DNA of 35,057 nt from contig JBAXIO010000029.1 of NCBI GenBank assembly GCA_037138335.1, positions 1 through 35,057 of the forward strand, in the 5' to 3' direction. Numbering within the stretch: position 1 is the stretch's first letter; each line of letters begins with the position of its first letter. The notes under the pieces are model-generated. The model was given only the letters and a program-made list of their open reading frames with translations. It searched no databases and was not told where the DNA came from. Positions 16,439-25,454 of this stretch are shown in pieces. This DNA comes from CAIRDP01 sp037138335. Lineage in GTDB: Bacteria; Bacteroidota; Bacteroidia; Bacteroidales; FEN-979. Position numbers and translations under genes: made by a program.

Positions 16439-19369
16439 TTACCTCCTTAGAATCAGGCGGTTGCTGTATTTGCTGCCTGATGCAAGGCGTAAAGTTACGA
16501 TGTACTCCCCTGGAATACAGGAGGAAAGGTTCAAAGTGTAACGCCCTCCGGCCGTTGGGGCATTCAGCTGATAAACTGTTTTTCCATCGATTCCAGTCAC
16601 GACGATCGACTCTATCTCCTTGCTGATGCTCTGGTCAACAACCACTTCGACGAGACCGCTGCTGGGATTTGGATAAAGCTTTACAGGGTTGCTTGTGATC
16701 TCATTGACGCCTACCGGTTTTGCGAAGCCGGCAACCAGGTTCCGGTTCGAATTTGCAGTAAACGTCAATGTTGTTTTGGAAGAATCCGCAATCCGCAGTT
16801 CATTCTCAAACCATCCCTTGAAGAGTAAGTTCATTGCAGGGACAGCATTCAAGGTAACTGTTGCTCCGGCACTGTATACCCCTGCACCCGTCACGGTACC
16901 CCCGTTGAGCGGGAAAGCAACAGCATTGACCTGGTAATAGCCGGGTTCAACATAAAGATCTGACTCCCACAAACCCCTTCCAAAGGTGGAGGCGCGTATC
17001 TTGCCAGCCATGTATTGAATATCAAGGTCGGTCACTATCACGTTGGGTAAACCCTGGCTGTACCTCCTCCAGTCAGTCATCCCAGAATTCCTGTAGTACA
17101 CACCGGCATCGGTGCCAATATACAAGCCATCATTGGAGTTGTTCTGATATTTTATGCAGCTCACCGGCAGGTTCGGTAAGGATCCGGAAATATTGATCCA
17201 GGTGTCCCCCCCGTCGTTTGAGCGGAAAACCTTCTTATTGTTCTTATACCCGCCTAAAGAAACCCACAGAGTATCGGGATTCTTTGGATGCACAGCGATC
17301 ATAGTTATCACACAACTGTCGGTTCCCGAAGGATTATTCTTTTCCTTGTATGTTTGCCAGTCATTATCTGTTTTAAGGAAAGCATAAAGCCTGGCTGCGT
17401 ACATTACCTTTGGATTGCTTTGTGAAATTTCAATGGATTTGATATGTATATCAGATTTTGGTTTGGGGGTCGGGAGGTTTTGTTTGTTTGCCTTCTCCCA
17501 TTTTATACCTCCGTTAATAGTCTTGTAAATATCAGAGTATCCTGCATACAAAGTACTGGTGTCTTTTGGATGCAAAATATAGGGCGTTACCCATGCACCG
17601 GCAGGCTTGCCCGGAATAGAGGCTGAGATTACCTTTATCATTTTGGAGTTCTCCCAGGCAGGGTCGGCGGACCTGTAGATTAATCCATTGCAATAGGATG
17701 CATACTGCACTGATGGATTGTAATGATCGATCAGGCAATTCATACCGTCACCACCGATGACTGCGGGAGCCAGCCAGTTAAAATCATTTTGAATCTGCGA
17801 ACCATTATCCTGGAACCCGGCAATCACCAGGTTTTTATCGGTGTAAGAACCTCCGATCCGGTAAATCTGGCCAATCTGCATACCCCGGGTAATGTCGGTC
17901 CATTTATTGCCTCCGTCCTTCGTAAAATAGATCCCGCCATCATTTCCTTCCATGAATGTACCGGGCTGAAGAGGATGGAACGCAAACCAATGCTTGTCGG
18001 CATGTACCGACTGGCAGGCAACCGTATCAGTCCAATAGGTAACAAGTGTCCAGGACTTCCCGCTATTGGTACTTTTCCATGTGTTGACCCCTCCCAACCA
18101 ACGCTCATTGGTATCGGCGGGATTGATCAGGTAACAGAGGTCATAATTTCCCTGCCCTCCCCAGGGGTTAACATGTTTGTTCGTATCGGCATTACTGTTT
18201 AGCAAATTTTGATTTATCCTCGTCGAATCGACAGGATTTTTGGGATAAAATTTAGCAAAATTACCTCCCTGGTCAGTCGAACGGTACAAGCCTAAAAGCC
18301 CGTTCATGTAATTGGTGCAGATGGCTTCCAGCAATAACGGGTTCTTAGGGTTTACTGCCAGGATGATGCGGTTTCCACCTTTGAATTGAGTGAGCGAATC
18401 CCATCCTATCCCTCCATCGACTGACTTGAAAATCATCCCTTCATTATTGGCTGCATACATCACCAGGGAGTCCTTGGGTTTAAATACAATATCGGTGAAG
18501 TATCCCTTTTTTTGCAAATCCCATTTTATCCCTCCGTTTATAGTCCGGTATATTCCCGAGGAAGTAGCGGCGAACAGAATATTTGTTTTTGTATGATTCA
18601 TTACAAGGCGGCGGATCAGTTTGTTGCTGTCGGCATTCCAGCTCAGCCCGGTAGGGCTCCATGAAACCCCGCCGTTTATCGACTTTAGCACGCCTATACT
18701 CTTGGTGTCGCCCGGCCCGCTGCCATTGATATCACCCACTGCACCTGCAGCATCGCCATCACCGGTAGCTATGTACATGACCTGGGGATTTGTCGAATCG
18801 ATTACCATGTCGCTTACACCAAGCACGGGCTGATCATCAAAATTCGTTGTCCAGGTTTTCCCGAAATCAGTCGTCTTCCATAACCCTCCCGCTGGCGTCC
18901 CTACCCAGAAAGTGTTCTTGTCGCTGGGATGAAAAGCAATACAGTTGATGCGCCCAAGCCCGAAATACCCGCTTTTTGTAGCATACGGCCCCATGGCAGT
19001 CCAGTAAGCTGCAGAATCCTGGGGCTTTTGGGTTTCATGGGTCGCGGCATATTTTTCCCACTCAGTTACAACAATATTATTTGGAGGAAAGTTTCCCTGA
19101 CGGTCAACACGCTGCTCCCAGAACCATTCCCAACGTTTAAATGGCTTATAGCCTGAACCTTTGGTAATGGGTCTGTCTTTCCAGTAATCATTGAATTTCT
19201 GCTGGATCTTATAGAAATTAGTTGAACCTGCCTGCTTATTTACTGCGGATGAGGACTGGGCTGTGACCCGGTTATTCACCATAAACAGCGAGAGGAAGAG
19301 GATAATCCCTGCTACAACTATAAGCCGATTGGCGAAAGACCTGTTTAAAACTGATGGATGTTTTTTCAT
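16439..19369 (-). CDS. Large secreted beta-propeller protein with T9SS sorting domain
   Basis: A 976-residue exported protein. A basic N terminus and hydrophobic segment (about residues 14-36) form the signal peptide. Residues of about 140-800 contain many BNR/sortilin-type propeller repeats (NGGVSWSPTG, DGGIGWDSL, NSGKSWTLV, DGGNKWTDI, NGGIKWEKA, DGGDTWINI). Next comes a bacterial repeat domain of the InlB/Flg_new type (about 811-884) with NGGTVTGAGVYSAGATVTLNAVP and FKGWFENE. The last 84 residues (from SNPVKLYPNPSSG to NRLILRR) form a type A T9SS C-terminal sorting domain, so the protein should cross the outer membrane and end up at the surface or outside. Ligand or substrate cannot be told. 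It stands alone, converging on tRNA-Leu, with a roughly 150-nt leader. Confidence 0.9.
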   Translation of the reverse strand: MKKHPSVLNRSFANRLIVVAGIILFLSLFMVNNRVTAQSSSAVNKQAGSTNFYKIQQKFNDYWKDRPITKGSGYKPFKRWEWFWEQRVDRQGNFPPNNIVVTEWEKYAATHETQKPQDSAAYWTAMGPYATKSGYFGLGRINCIAFHPSDKNTFWVGTPAGGLWKTTDFGKTWTTNFDDQPVLGVSDMVIDSTNPQVMYIATGDGDAAGAVGDINGSGPGDTKSIGVLKSINGGVSWSPTGLSWNADSNKLIRRLVMNHTKTNILFAATSSGIYRTINGGIKWDLQKKGYFTDIVFKPKDSLVMYAANNEGMIFKSVDGGIGWDSLTQFKGGNRIILAVNPKNPLLLEAICTNYMNGLLGLYRSTDQGGNFAKFYPKNPVDSTRINQNLLNSNADTNKHVNPWGGQGNYDLCYLINPADTNERWLGGVNTWKSTNSGKSWTLVTYWTDTVACQSVHADKHWFAFHPLQPGTFMEGNDGGIYFTKDGGNKWTDITRGMQIGQIYRIGGSYTDKNLVIAGFQDNGSQIQNDFNWLAPAVIGGDGMNCLIDHYNPSVQYASYCNGLIYRSADPAWENSKMIKVISASIPGKPAGAWVTPYILHPKDTSTLYAGYSDIYKTINGGIKWEKANKQNLPTPKPKSDIHIKSIEISQSNPKVMYAARLYAFLKTDNDWQTYKEKNNPSGTDSCVITMIAVHPKNPDTLWVSLGGYKNNKKVFRSNDGGDTWINISGSLPNLPVSCIKYQNNSNDGLYIGTDAGVYYRNSGMTDWRRYSQGLPNVIVTDLDIQYMAGKIRASTFGRGLWESDLYVEPGYYQVNAVAFPLNGGTVTGAGVYSAGATVTLNAVPAMNLLFKGWFENELRIADSSKTTLTFTANSNRNLVAGFAKPVGVNEITSNPVKLYPNPSSGLVEVVVDQSISKEIESIVVTGIDGKTVYQLNAPTAGGRYTLNLSSCIPGEYIVTLRLASGSKYSNRLILRR

Positions 19370-19524
19370 GGGGGAAATTTTAATATCGGAATAAAAATGA
19401 ATTAGCCTGGATTGTCATTTTACCGTATTCAGCCCCCCAAGGAAAATAACCTGCTCTGTAAAACAGGGCATGGCCATCGACGATGATAATTTTCGGTTGG
19501 GGTGTCATTAAAAAAATGTAACCA

Positions 19525-19532
19525 CAAATTTA
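19525..19532 (-). promoter_or_regulatory. -7 box for the T9SS-exported protein
   Basis: The minus strand reads TAAATTTG, an exact TAnnTTTG. The expected -33 position (about 19552) lacks TTTG, which would fit a promoter needing an activator. The 5' leader would be about 150 nt. Confidence 0.45.
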
Positions 19533-19556
19533 GCTTCGGAAATTTTAAAATACTGC

Positions 19557-19613
19557 AGGGTAAACTCTAAAAATGGCGGCTGGAATCCTAGAAATGAATT
19601 AGGGTAAACCCTA
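19557..19613. promoter_or_regulatory. Paired AGGGTAAACYCTA boxes, possible activator sites
   Basis: AGGGTAAACTCTA (19557-19569) and AGGGTAAACCCTA (19601-19613) differ at one base and start 44 bp apart, close to four helical turns. The second extends to the palindrome TAGGGT-AA-ACCCTA (19600-19613). Relative to a start near 19519 their centres fall at about -44 and -88. The regulator is unknown. Confidence 0.45.
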
Positions 19614-19801
19614 TAGAAGGAGGATAATATATTTCGGCGGGTTTAACAGAGCTGCTGTTCCAGTGAAAACTGGTCAAATTAAGCGCTTCTTTCAATGGAA
19701 AGCTTCCTCTAACTATTTGAAACTACCGTAAAAGGGTGGCTTATTTCATTTTAAATAAATCCGTATTTACTGATGGGGGTAAAATTTTTCCGGAAATATC
19801 A

Positions 19802-19809
19802 TATATTTG
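19802..19809 (+). promoter_or_regulatory. -7 box for the AT-rich secreted protein gene
   Basis: TATATTTG fits TAnnTTTG and lies 58 bases before the ATG at 19868. No -33 TTTG is visible. Confidence 0.45.
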
Positions 19810-19867
19810 AGGGATAAATATAAGCATTTACCTTAAGCCAACCGATTGTAATACTTAGAATTAAGAT

Positions 19868-20872
19868 ATGAAAACAAAATCTGTATTGCCGATAGCTCTG
19901 ATGGTCCTGATCTTTTTGACGGCCATTAATTCCATTATCTATGCCCAGAAAAAACAAAGTAATAAGTGCAAGTATATTCAGGATAAGGTAGATGACTTTA
20001 CAAAGAAAAGGACAGTTTTAACATCCGGTGAAACAATTTTCGATATTAAAAAGGGAGGATTCGGATTGTCGGTAAGCGATGTTTTAGATGCTTCTAACAG
20101 AGTGTTCCTGAGTGTTTTTGGCAGCAATGTTGATGGGGTTAATGGACTTTATTTCCAATGGGGTTCAATTAAATACAATTATGTTGGACCTTTTGACCAG
20201 GTGGAATTGATAATGGAGAATGGGGAAATTATTACTCTAAAGGAAGAAGAAGCAACGGAATCAACCCATGATGAATCATTCACTTATTATTATAAGACAT
20301 TCAGAATTATTGATGATTCAATTTGGAATAAATTAAAAACCACACCATTTACAAAATTAAGATTATCCATCGAGGGAAAGGAGCAAAGAACTGATGCAAT
20401 TGATAAAAAAAATGCAACATCTATTATGAAAGTTATCAATTGCATTGACTTGATGAGTATTCCAAAACCCATTCCAAGTGCTGCTAAAGTTAAGACGGAA
20501 TCCGGCACGGCTCAAATTCCGAAGAATCAGGTTGGTGTTTTCGCCACCATAAAGCCTTTGGGTAACAATAAAACCATTTCACTTAATAAACAATGGAAAT
20601 CGGTAGCTACTTTGGATAAGGCAGGTATTCCAAAATCGGAAATGGAAAATGAAATAATTCATTTTTTCGAAGATGGAAAATTCATTATGACAATATTACA
20701 AGATGGTAGCACTAATGATTACAAAGGTACTTTTCAATTAGTCAGCGATAATAAAATAATTGTTTATACTCTCGAAAATGGAGAGTCCTGGTCAGCGACA
20801 ATCAAGAAATTATCAAACAATGAATTGGAAATTCAAAATTCAGTAGCAACTATAATTTACACTGTTTATTAA
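19868..20872 (+). CDS. Secreted protein with lipocalin-like C-terminal region
   Basis: A 334-residue protein that I do not recognise as a named family. It has a clear signal peptide (MKTKSVLPIALMVLIFLTAINSIIYAQ). The central part (about 60-200) is beta-rich and contains no catalytic motif that I can see. The last 95 residues (LNKQWKSVATLDKAG ... TIIYTVY) resemble the small lipocalin-like domains common in Bacteroidota, with W-K-S at the start, a central FFEDGKFIMTILQDG hairpin and ATIKKLSNNELEIQ near the end. The base composition is visibly more AT-rich than in neighbouring genes, with many AAA, ATT and GAA codons, which could mean more recent acquisition. It has its own promoter and converges on the B12/radical SAM gene. 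The functional guess is weak. Confidence 0.7.
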   Translation: MKTKSVLPIALMVLIFLTAINSIIYAQKKQSNKCKYIQDKVDDFTKKRTVLTSGETIFDIKKGGFGLSVSDVLDASNRVFLSVFGSNVDGVNGLYFQWGSIKYNYVGPFDQVELIMENGEIITLKEEEATESTHDESFTYYYKTFRIIDDSIWNKLKTTPFTKLRLSIEGKEQRTDAIDKKNATSIMKVINCIDLMSIPKPIPSAAKVKTESGTAQIPKNQVGVFATIKPLGNNKTISLNKQWKSVATLDKAGIPKSEMENEIIHFFEDGKFIMTILQDGSTNDYKGTFQLVSDNKIIVYTLENGESWSATIKKLSNNELEIQNSVATIIYTVY

Positions 20873-20926
20873 CTAAGGATCAAGACCGGCGGTAAATAAG
20901 ATATAAGTTAGTTTCCCCGGTAAACA

Positions 20927-22855
20927 TTAATTATTCATATTCCTGTATCTCACAGCATTGTCGAGGGCGTCGAGGATCTCACGAACGAACCCGGGAGGGG
21001 GGCTCGGGGGAAGGTCGGCTGAATTATCGGTTTCGTTCACATCCATTGAAGCAAGGATACGTTCGCAGCAGTTCCGAAGGTGATCTTCCTGGAACTCATC
21101 AAATTTTTCGAAGGTTTTGCCAAACCTGTCATTAAAATCAACCATAGCCGTTATTACGGCGGCATACAGGCCCTCCTTTTTAGAAAATTTGGCCCGTATA
21201 TGGCCGTAAGCTGAAATAAACAGTGGTGAAGCTTCCTCCCGGATCTTTTCCGAAACAGGGATCTCGGCCATATCGACGAGTATCTTATCTGAATTCTCAC
21301 GTTCCCAGGATGCATGCTTACGTGCCACACCGGCATCATGGATGGACCGTTTTGAATCTACCAGGTAGCAGCTGTAGATGTAAATGATCTTGGGCAGCAG
21401 GTACATGCCTTTCTTTCCCGCGGCAAACAATACCGAGAAGAATGCCTTCCGGTGCGCTTTCCCTGCATCGAACATGAAGAAGGTGAATACCCTCCACAGC
21501 ATCCTTCGCTGAAGCCTCAGTGCAGCAAGGCCACCTGTTTTGATCTCCGGTTTATATTTAATCTCCCTGATAAACGACAATGCCCTTTGCCTGAATTTTT
21601 CCAGGTCATAAATATCCTCCCAGTAATCGGCCAGCCCTTCAAAAAGTTCTACCCGGGTCATCTGCTTAGGGATGATGTTGGTGACTATATCAAGTTTGTC
21701 TTTGATCTCTTCATTTTCGGTTGAAATAATTCTCCCGTTTCGTTTAAGGTCGTACCACATTTTGGTACCATACGGGGCAGCCAGAGGATGGCAAAGATGG
21801 TGCACGATATTGGCTTCGGCAATGAAATCGGCAGTCTTCTTAAATACCGTGGTATCATCCGAATCGGCGCCGATAATCATATGTGCAAGCACAACGATAC
21901 CGAAGGACTGTATCTTTCGAACAGCTTCACTGACCGAAATTCTCAAATTCTGCTGTTTGTTCATATCCCTCAGAGAGGCTTCGTTCACCGATTCAATCCC
22001 GATCATCACAGCCTGGAAATTGCAATCGGCCAGAAGTGTGAGGAGTTCTTCATCGGCGGCTATGGTGATATCGATCTGGGTAAGGAACCCGATAGGGATT
22101 GTAAATGAATTGTTCAGGGTGATGAGTTCCCTCAGCAGGGCTTTGGCATATTTTTTATCCCCGGCAAAATTGTCATCCGCAATAAAAATCATACCTGTAT
22201 TCAGGGCGCTAAGCTTCCTCACCTCCTCAAGCACCTGGGGAATGGTCTTGCTCCTTGGTTTTCTCCCATAGGTGTATATTACATCGCAAAAACTGCAGTC
22301 GAAAGGGCAGCCCCGGGTGGTTTGTACAAGAGCGGCAGTATAGGACGGAAGATCGTTTTTCATCAATTCCCATCTTGGAGCCGGGGTGAGGGTCATGTCG
22401 GGTTTTGAATGATGCTTGTAAACAGTAAGCCATTTCCCTGCTTTGAGGTCTTCAAGAAAGACAGGCCAGGTGTCTTCAGCCTCTCCGTGAAAAACAACAT
22501 CGATATCTTCGGGATTTTTGGAGACGAGATGTTCAACTCCTATGCCGCCTACGACGACAAGGACGCCGGGATTGCTCTTTTTTGCGACGTTTGCAAGATG
22601 TAGTGAGCGCTTGAGCTGGTTGGAAGTGATCGAAATGCCGATGATATCAAAGGCGTTTTTTTGTAACACTGCATCGGCAGGCCCCCTGGCATATTCATCG
22701 TGGATGTCAACATCGTATTCAGGCGGGGTCAATGCGGCAACCGCAGCAACCGCGTGGGGGGCAAACAAGGTTTTGGCGTATAAGTATGGTATCTCCCGGG
22801 TGATCTTCCCGTCGATATCTTCTGCGGTACCCGGACTGATTAGCAGTATCTTCAT
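20927..22855 (-). CDS. B12-binding domain radical SAM protein
   Basis: A 642-residue enzyme. The N-terminal third (about 1-150) is a Rossmann-like cobalamin-binding domain with MKILLISPGTAED, DIIGISITSNQ and VVVGGIGVEH. The radical SAM core follows with the cluster-binding C183-x3-C187-x2-C190 in TRGCPFDCSFCD, which bind 4Fe-4S and S-adenosylmethionine. DDNFAGDKKYAKALLREL and GIESVNEASLRDMNK are typical later strands of the barrel. A C-terminal region (about 400-640) includes DYWEDIYDLEKFRQRALSF, resembling the extra domain of hopanoid- and lipid-modifying members of this superfamily. Members of this class catalyse methylations or other rearrangements on unactivated carbon; the substrate here is unknown. 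It stands alone with its own promoter and diverges from the Omp85-like gene. Confidence 0.88.
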   Translation of the reverse strand: MKILLISPGTAEDIDGKITREIPYLYAKTLFAPHAVAAVAALTPPEYDVDIHDEYARGPADAVLQKNAFDIIGISITSNQLKRSLHLANVAKKSNPGVLVVVGGIGVEHLVSKNPEDIDVVFHGEAEDTWPVFLEDLKAGKWLTVYKHHSKPDMTLTPAPRWELMKNDLPSYTAALVQTTRGCPFDCSFCDVIYTYGRKPRSKTIPQVLEEVRKLSALNTGMIFIADDNFAGDKKYAKALLRELITLNNSFTIPIGFLTQIDITIAADEELLTLLADCNFQAVMIGIESVNEASLRDMNKQQNLRISVSEAVRKIQSFGIVVLAHMIIGADSDDTTVFKKTADFIAEANIVHHLCHPLAAPYGTKMWYDLKRNGRIISTENEEIKDKLDIVTNIIPKQMTRVELFEGLADYWEDIYDLEKFRQRALSFIREIKYKPEIKTGGLAALRLQRRMLWRVFTFFMFDAGKAHRKAFFSVLFAAGKKGMYLLPKIIYIYSCYLVDSKRSIHDAGVARKHASWERENSDKILVDMAEIPVSEKIREEASPLFISAYGHIRAKFSKKEGLYAAVITAMVDFNDRFGKTFEKFDEFQEDHLRNCCERILASMDVNETDNSADLPPSPPPGFVREILDALDNAVRYRNMNN

Positions 22856-22897
22856 AATTGATTTTATGATGAGTCATTTCATCTTTTATTGCAGTAA

Positions 22898-22927
22898 CAA
22901 AATTACCTTTATACGCCGAACATACAA
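22898..22927 (-). promoter_or_regulatory. Promoter of the B12/radical SAM gene
   Basis: The minus strand reads ATTG ending at 22925, then after 19 bases TAATTTTG (22905-22898), matching the -7 consensus. The leader is about 35 nt. Confidence 0.5.
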
Positions 22928-23065
22928 TAAAAATCTGGCTGACGGGGCCAAAATCCCATGGATTGCCTTTGCCTTAAGGACTGAGTTTTTATCTGTTTAT
23001 TTGCAGAGGCGTTAAATTACATATAGTTATGTGCGATTTCGTTTTTATACCCATTATTTTAAGAG

Positions 23066-23073
23066 TATTTTTG
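23066..23073 (+). promoter_or_regulatory. -7 box for the Omp85-like gene
   Basis: TATTTTTG matches TAnnTTTG. It lies just before the far upstream ATG at 23075 and about 100 bases before the start I prefer at 23174, which argues that 23075 is not the real start unless the message is leaderless. Confidence 0.45.
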
Positions 23074-23173
23074 CTTGTCGATGCAGCTACGGTTTCAGGG
23101 ATTGGAAATTTGGTATCATATCCGTTTCCTTCTATCGCCCCTGGGTGCCGTATCCACTTTTAATACAAAATCT

Positions 23174-24655
23174 ATGAGAAAATATATTGCAGTACTGGTT
23201 TTCTTCGCATTATGTTTCCCATTAAAGAACCTGGCTCAGAATAAAGACGGATCAATTCATGTTCCCGATACTCTTTCTGTTCCGTATATTAAAATCAAGA
23301 ACATCGAGATCACAGGCAACAAGCTGACCAAACCTTCGATTCTCATAAGGGAACTGGACTTTAAAGCGGGCGACAGCCTTGCAACTTTCCAGAAAGGGAG
23401 AAAGGTTAATTTTAACGACAGGAATTTTTATCCCGGCGATTCAAGCGAGCTTCGCCTGAGGATGAATTACAGCCGTGAGAACCTTGTTAACACAAAGCTT
23501 TTCCTTACGGTCAATATCTATCTGAAGAAGATCAGCGACAGGGAATATACTTTATGGATCGATGTTACGGAAAGACAGTTCTGGTGGTTGTTCCCGATTG
23601 CCAAACTCAATGCCCCAAACTTCAACGAATGGCTGCGCGACATACAATGGTCGGACCTCAGCGTGGGGCTTTTCTTCAGCCACAATAACCTGTTCGGGCT
23701 CAATCACCAGACCTCGGTCATCGCGCTTTTCGGTAAATCCTGGGCCATAGCGCTCGGGTATAAGATCCCCTGGGTAGGCCATGGCAAGAAAATAGGGCTG
23801 CTGCTGGGAGCCGGGTATTACAACATGTACACGGTTGAGTATGCCTCGGTGGATAATAAACGCCAGATGCTATATGCGCCAAACAGCCAGCAATCACTAA
23901 AACTGGTTGCCAAACTGACGCTCAGGCCAGGCCTTTATCATTATGGAACAATCGAACTGACAGGACAATATATTGCCATCTCCGATTCAATGTATAAGCT
24001 GGATTCAAATTACCTTGCCGGCAGGAAAAACAATAATACCTCACTCAGCCTCTATGCCGATTATTATTACGATTCCCGAAACAGCCACACCTATCCCCTG
24101 AAAGGGGTCCTGCTCAGGGGTTTTATCAACAAAGTCGGCCTTGGGATCGTCTCAAAAGACGTCGACCTGTTCTATTACGGGATAGATTTCCATTTTTACC
24201 AGACCATCAGCCGCAAATGGTATGTTGCCGAAATGGTGAAGGCCGAAAATTCGGCCGGTGAAAACGCGCCTTACTATTACCAGCTCAACATGACCCAGGG
24301 CAAGGATTTTATCCGGGGCTTCGACCTGTATACCCTGCAGGGCGACCAGATGTATTTCTGCCGGAACAACATCAAATACGAACTTATAAAACCTTCCGTT
24401 ACCAAAACAAAGGAGGGGCAGGAAAAAAACAAGTTCAAGTCGCTTCAATATGCGTTCTACCTGAATGCCTTTGCCGATGCCGGGTACTGCGTAAATAAAT
24501 TCACCGACAACAATCCTTATAACAACAAGTTTTTATACAGCTGGGGCCTGGGAATAGATTTTGTAACCTATTACGACCTGGTGATCCGTTTCGAATATGC
24601 GTTTACTTCGATCGGGACCAACGGCTTCTACTTCGGGTTTGGAATGCCGATATAA
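23174..24655 (+). CDS. Omp85/BamA-like outer membrane protein
   Basis: A 493-residue outer membrane protein. I start at 23174 because MRKYIAVLVFFALCFPLKNLAQ is a clean signal peptide; an in-frame ATG at 23075 would bury it. After the signal comes a POTRA-like region (about 36-155) starting YIKIKNIEITGNKLTKPSILIRELDFKAGDSL, the typical first strand and helix of POTRA domains, and ending near YTLWIDVTERQFWWLFPI. The remainder (about 170-493) has the alternating strands of a barrel, with YYYDSRNSHTYPLKGVLLRGF and IRGFDLYTLQGDQMYF, which match the conserved barrel elements of the BamA/TamA family. With a single POTRA it is too short to be BamA itself and may export or insert a specific cargo. A lipoprotein-like gene follows downstream. 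Confidence 0.85.
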   Translation: MRKYIAVLVFFALCFPLKNLAQNKDGSIHVPDTLSVPYIKIKNIEITGNKLTKPSILIRELDFKAGDSLATFQKGRKVNFNDRNFYPGDSSELRLRMNYSRENLVNTKLFLTVNIYLKKISDREYTLWIDVTERQFWWLFPIAKLNAPNFNEWLRDIQWSDLSVGLFFSHNNLFGLNHQTSVIALFGKSWAIALGYKIPWVGHGKKIGLLLGAGYYNMYTVEYASVDNKRQMLYAPNSQQSLKLVAKLTLRPGLYHYGTIELTGQYIAISDSMYKLDSNYLAGRKNNNTSLSLYADYYYDSRNSHTYPLKGVLLRGFINKVGLGIVSKDVDLFYYGIDFHFYQTISRKWYVAEMVKAENSAGENAPYYYQLNMTQGKDFIRGFDLYTLQGDQMYFCRNNIKYELIKPSVTKTKEGQEKNKFKSLQYAFYLNAFADAGYCVNKFTDNNPYNNKFLYSWGLGIDFVTYYDLVIRFEYAFTSIGTNGFYFGFGMPI

Positions 24656-24766
24656 AAAATTGCAGTTCTCCGGCAAACGGGCCCGGGTGAAGGCTGAATT
24701 GCCCTTATGCATCAGCAGGTTCCAGGTATATATCAAAGGCCGTGTGGGTCCGGGTCAAAAATGAAT

Positions 24767-24774
24767 TAACTTTG
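24767..24774 (+). promoter_or_regulatory. -7 box for the Gly/Tyr-rich envelope protein
   Basis: TAACTTTG fits TAnnTTTG and lies 16 bases before the ATG at 24791. No -33 box is clear. Confidence 0.45.
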
Positions 24775-24790
24775 TGATAAATACGATATC

Positions 24791-25438
24791 ATGAAAAAGA
24801 ATTTATGTTATGGATTGCTTTCAGTCGGAGCGATCTTTTTCCTTACACTCTGTACGCCCCCTCTGAATCTTACCACCTGGAAGAATCCCGACCTCCATTC
24901 ACAGGTGTCGAAAGTTGCGGTGATGCCTTTGTTTGAAAAACTTGAGTACCTGAAACCTTTCGAACAGAATGTAGTTGCGGTATTCAGGAGCAAGGGATTG
25001 AAATCCGTAGGTTCCCTGGAGTTTCTCAACCCCAGCAGGAAATACGCTATCAACGAAATCAAAAAGAAATGCGACAGCCTTGGTTGTGATGCTATCCTTA
25101 CGTTCAGTTACGAAGGAACCGATAAGACCGAAAGCTATGTTGCACCCACCACCTATTATTCAGGGTATTATGGTGGTTACGGCGGTTACTGGGGCGGCGG
25201 TTACTGGGGCGGCGGCTATTACGGCGCAGGCGTGACTACAGGCGGGTACTGGGAAACGACTGCAGTAGTCAAAGTTACCGCAAATCTTTATGTCAAGGGT
25301 TCAAAAGACCCCCTGTGGACAGGTTATATCAACGTAACTAACCCGAAGTATATCGACCAGGCCGGTCAAATGGTAGGGGGTACGATATTAGCCGATTGGA
25401 AAAAGGAGAACCTGGTCAAATTCACCTACGATAAATAA
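24791..25438 (+). CDS. Gly/Tyr-rich envelope protein, probable lipoprotein
   Basis: A 215-residue protein of unknown function. The N terminus MKKNLCYGLLSVGAIFFLTLCTPP is a signal sequence with a cysteine at 21, but the residue before it is Leu rather than the usual Gly/Ala/Ser, so lipidation is uncertain. A conserved-looking domain follows (WKNPDLHSQVSKVAVMPLFEKLEYLKPFEQNVVAVFRSKG), similar in style to outer-membrane-associated lipoproteins with an alpha/beta fold. Residues of about 120-150 are a low-complexity Gly/Tyr/Trp run containing an exact 15-bp tandem duplication (25181-25210). The last 60 residues return to ordinary beta sequence. It ends 16 bp from the convergent MOSC-MoaB gene, with no real terminator between them. 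Confidence 0.7.
   Translation: MKKNLCYGLLSVGAIFFLTLCTPPLNLTTWKNPDLHSQVSKVAVMPLFEKLEYLKPFEQNVVAVFRSKGLKSVGSLEFLNPSRKYAINEIKKKCDSLGCDAILTFSYEGTDKTESYVAPTTYYSGYYGGYGGYWGGGYWGGGYYGAGVTTGGYWETTAVVKVTANLYVKGSKDPLWTGYINVTNPKYIDQAGQMVGGTILADWKKENLVKFTYDK
25181..25210 (+). repeat. 15-bp tandem duplication in the Gly/Tyr-rich protein
   Basis: GGCGGTTACTGGGGC occurs twice in a row, in frame, encoding Gly-Gly-Tyr-Trp-Gly repeated. It could expand or shrink without breaking the frame. Confidence 0.85.
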
Positions 25439-25454
25439 AGGAGTAAAACCTTTC

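Larger units (their letters stand above)
19370..19867. other. Long intergenic region with operator-like boxes and hairpins
   Basis: No credible gene is present in this 498-bp gap between divergent genes. It holds a 7-bp hairpin in the leader of the T9SS gene (19452-19470, loop TAAAA), a minus-strand -7 box (19525-19532) and two near-identical 13-mers (19557-19569 and 19601-19613). It also holds two adjacent 5-bp hairpins (19645-19659 and 19660-19673, the second with a GAAA loop) and a plus-strand -7 box (19802-19809). Confidence 0.6.
22856..23173. other. Divergent promoter region without a gene
   Basis: This 318-bp gap carries the two facing-out promoters listed separately. An upstream extension of the plus-strand frame to 23075 is open but would place 33 unrelated residues before an obvious signal peptide, so I treat it as leader. 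Nothing else is evident. Confidence 0.5.

Noticed and set aside
23075..23173. Longer N terminus for the Omp85-like protein starting at 23075
   Set aside because: It would add 33 residues before a clean signal peptide, and a -7 promoter box ends two bases before that ATG; the ATG at 23174 is preferred.
25437..25453. Terminator between the Gly/Tyr-rich gene and the MOSC-MoaB gene
   Set aside because: AAAGG/CCTTT gives only a 5-bp stem without a T-run, too weak to call.
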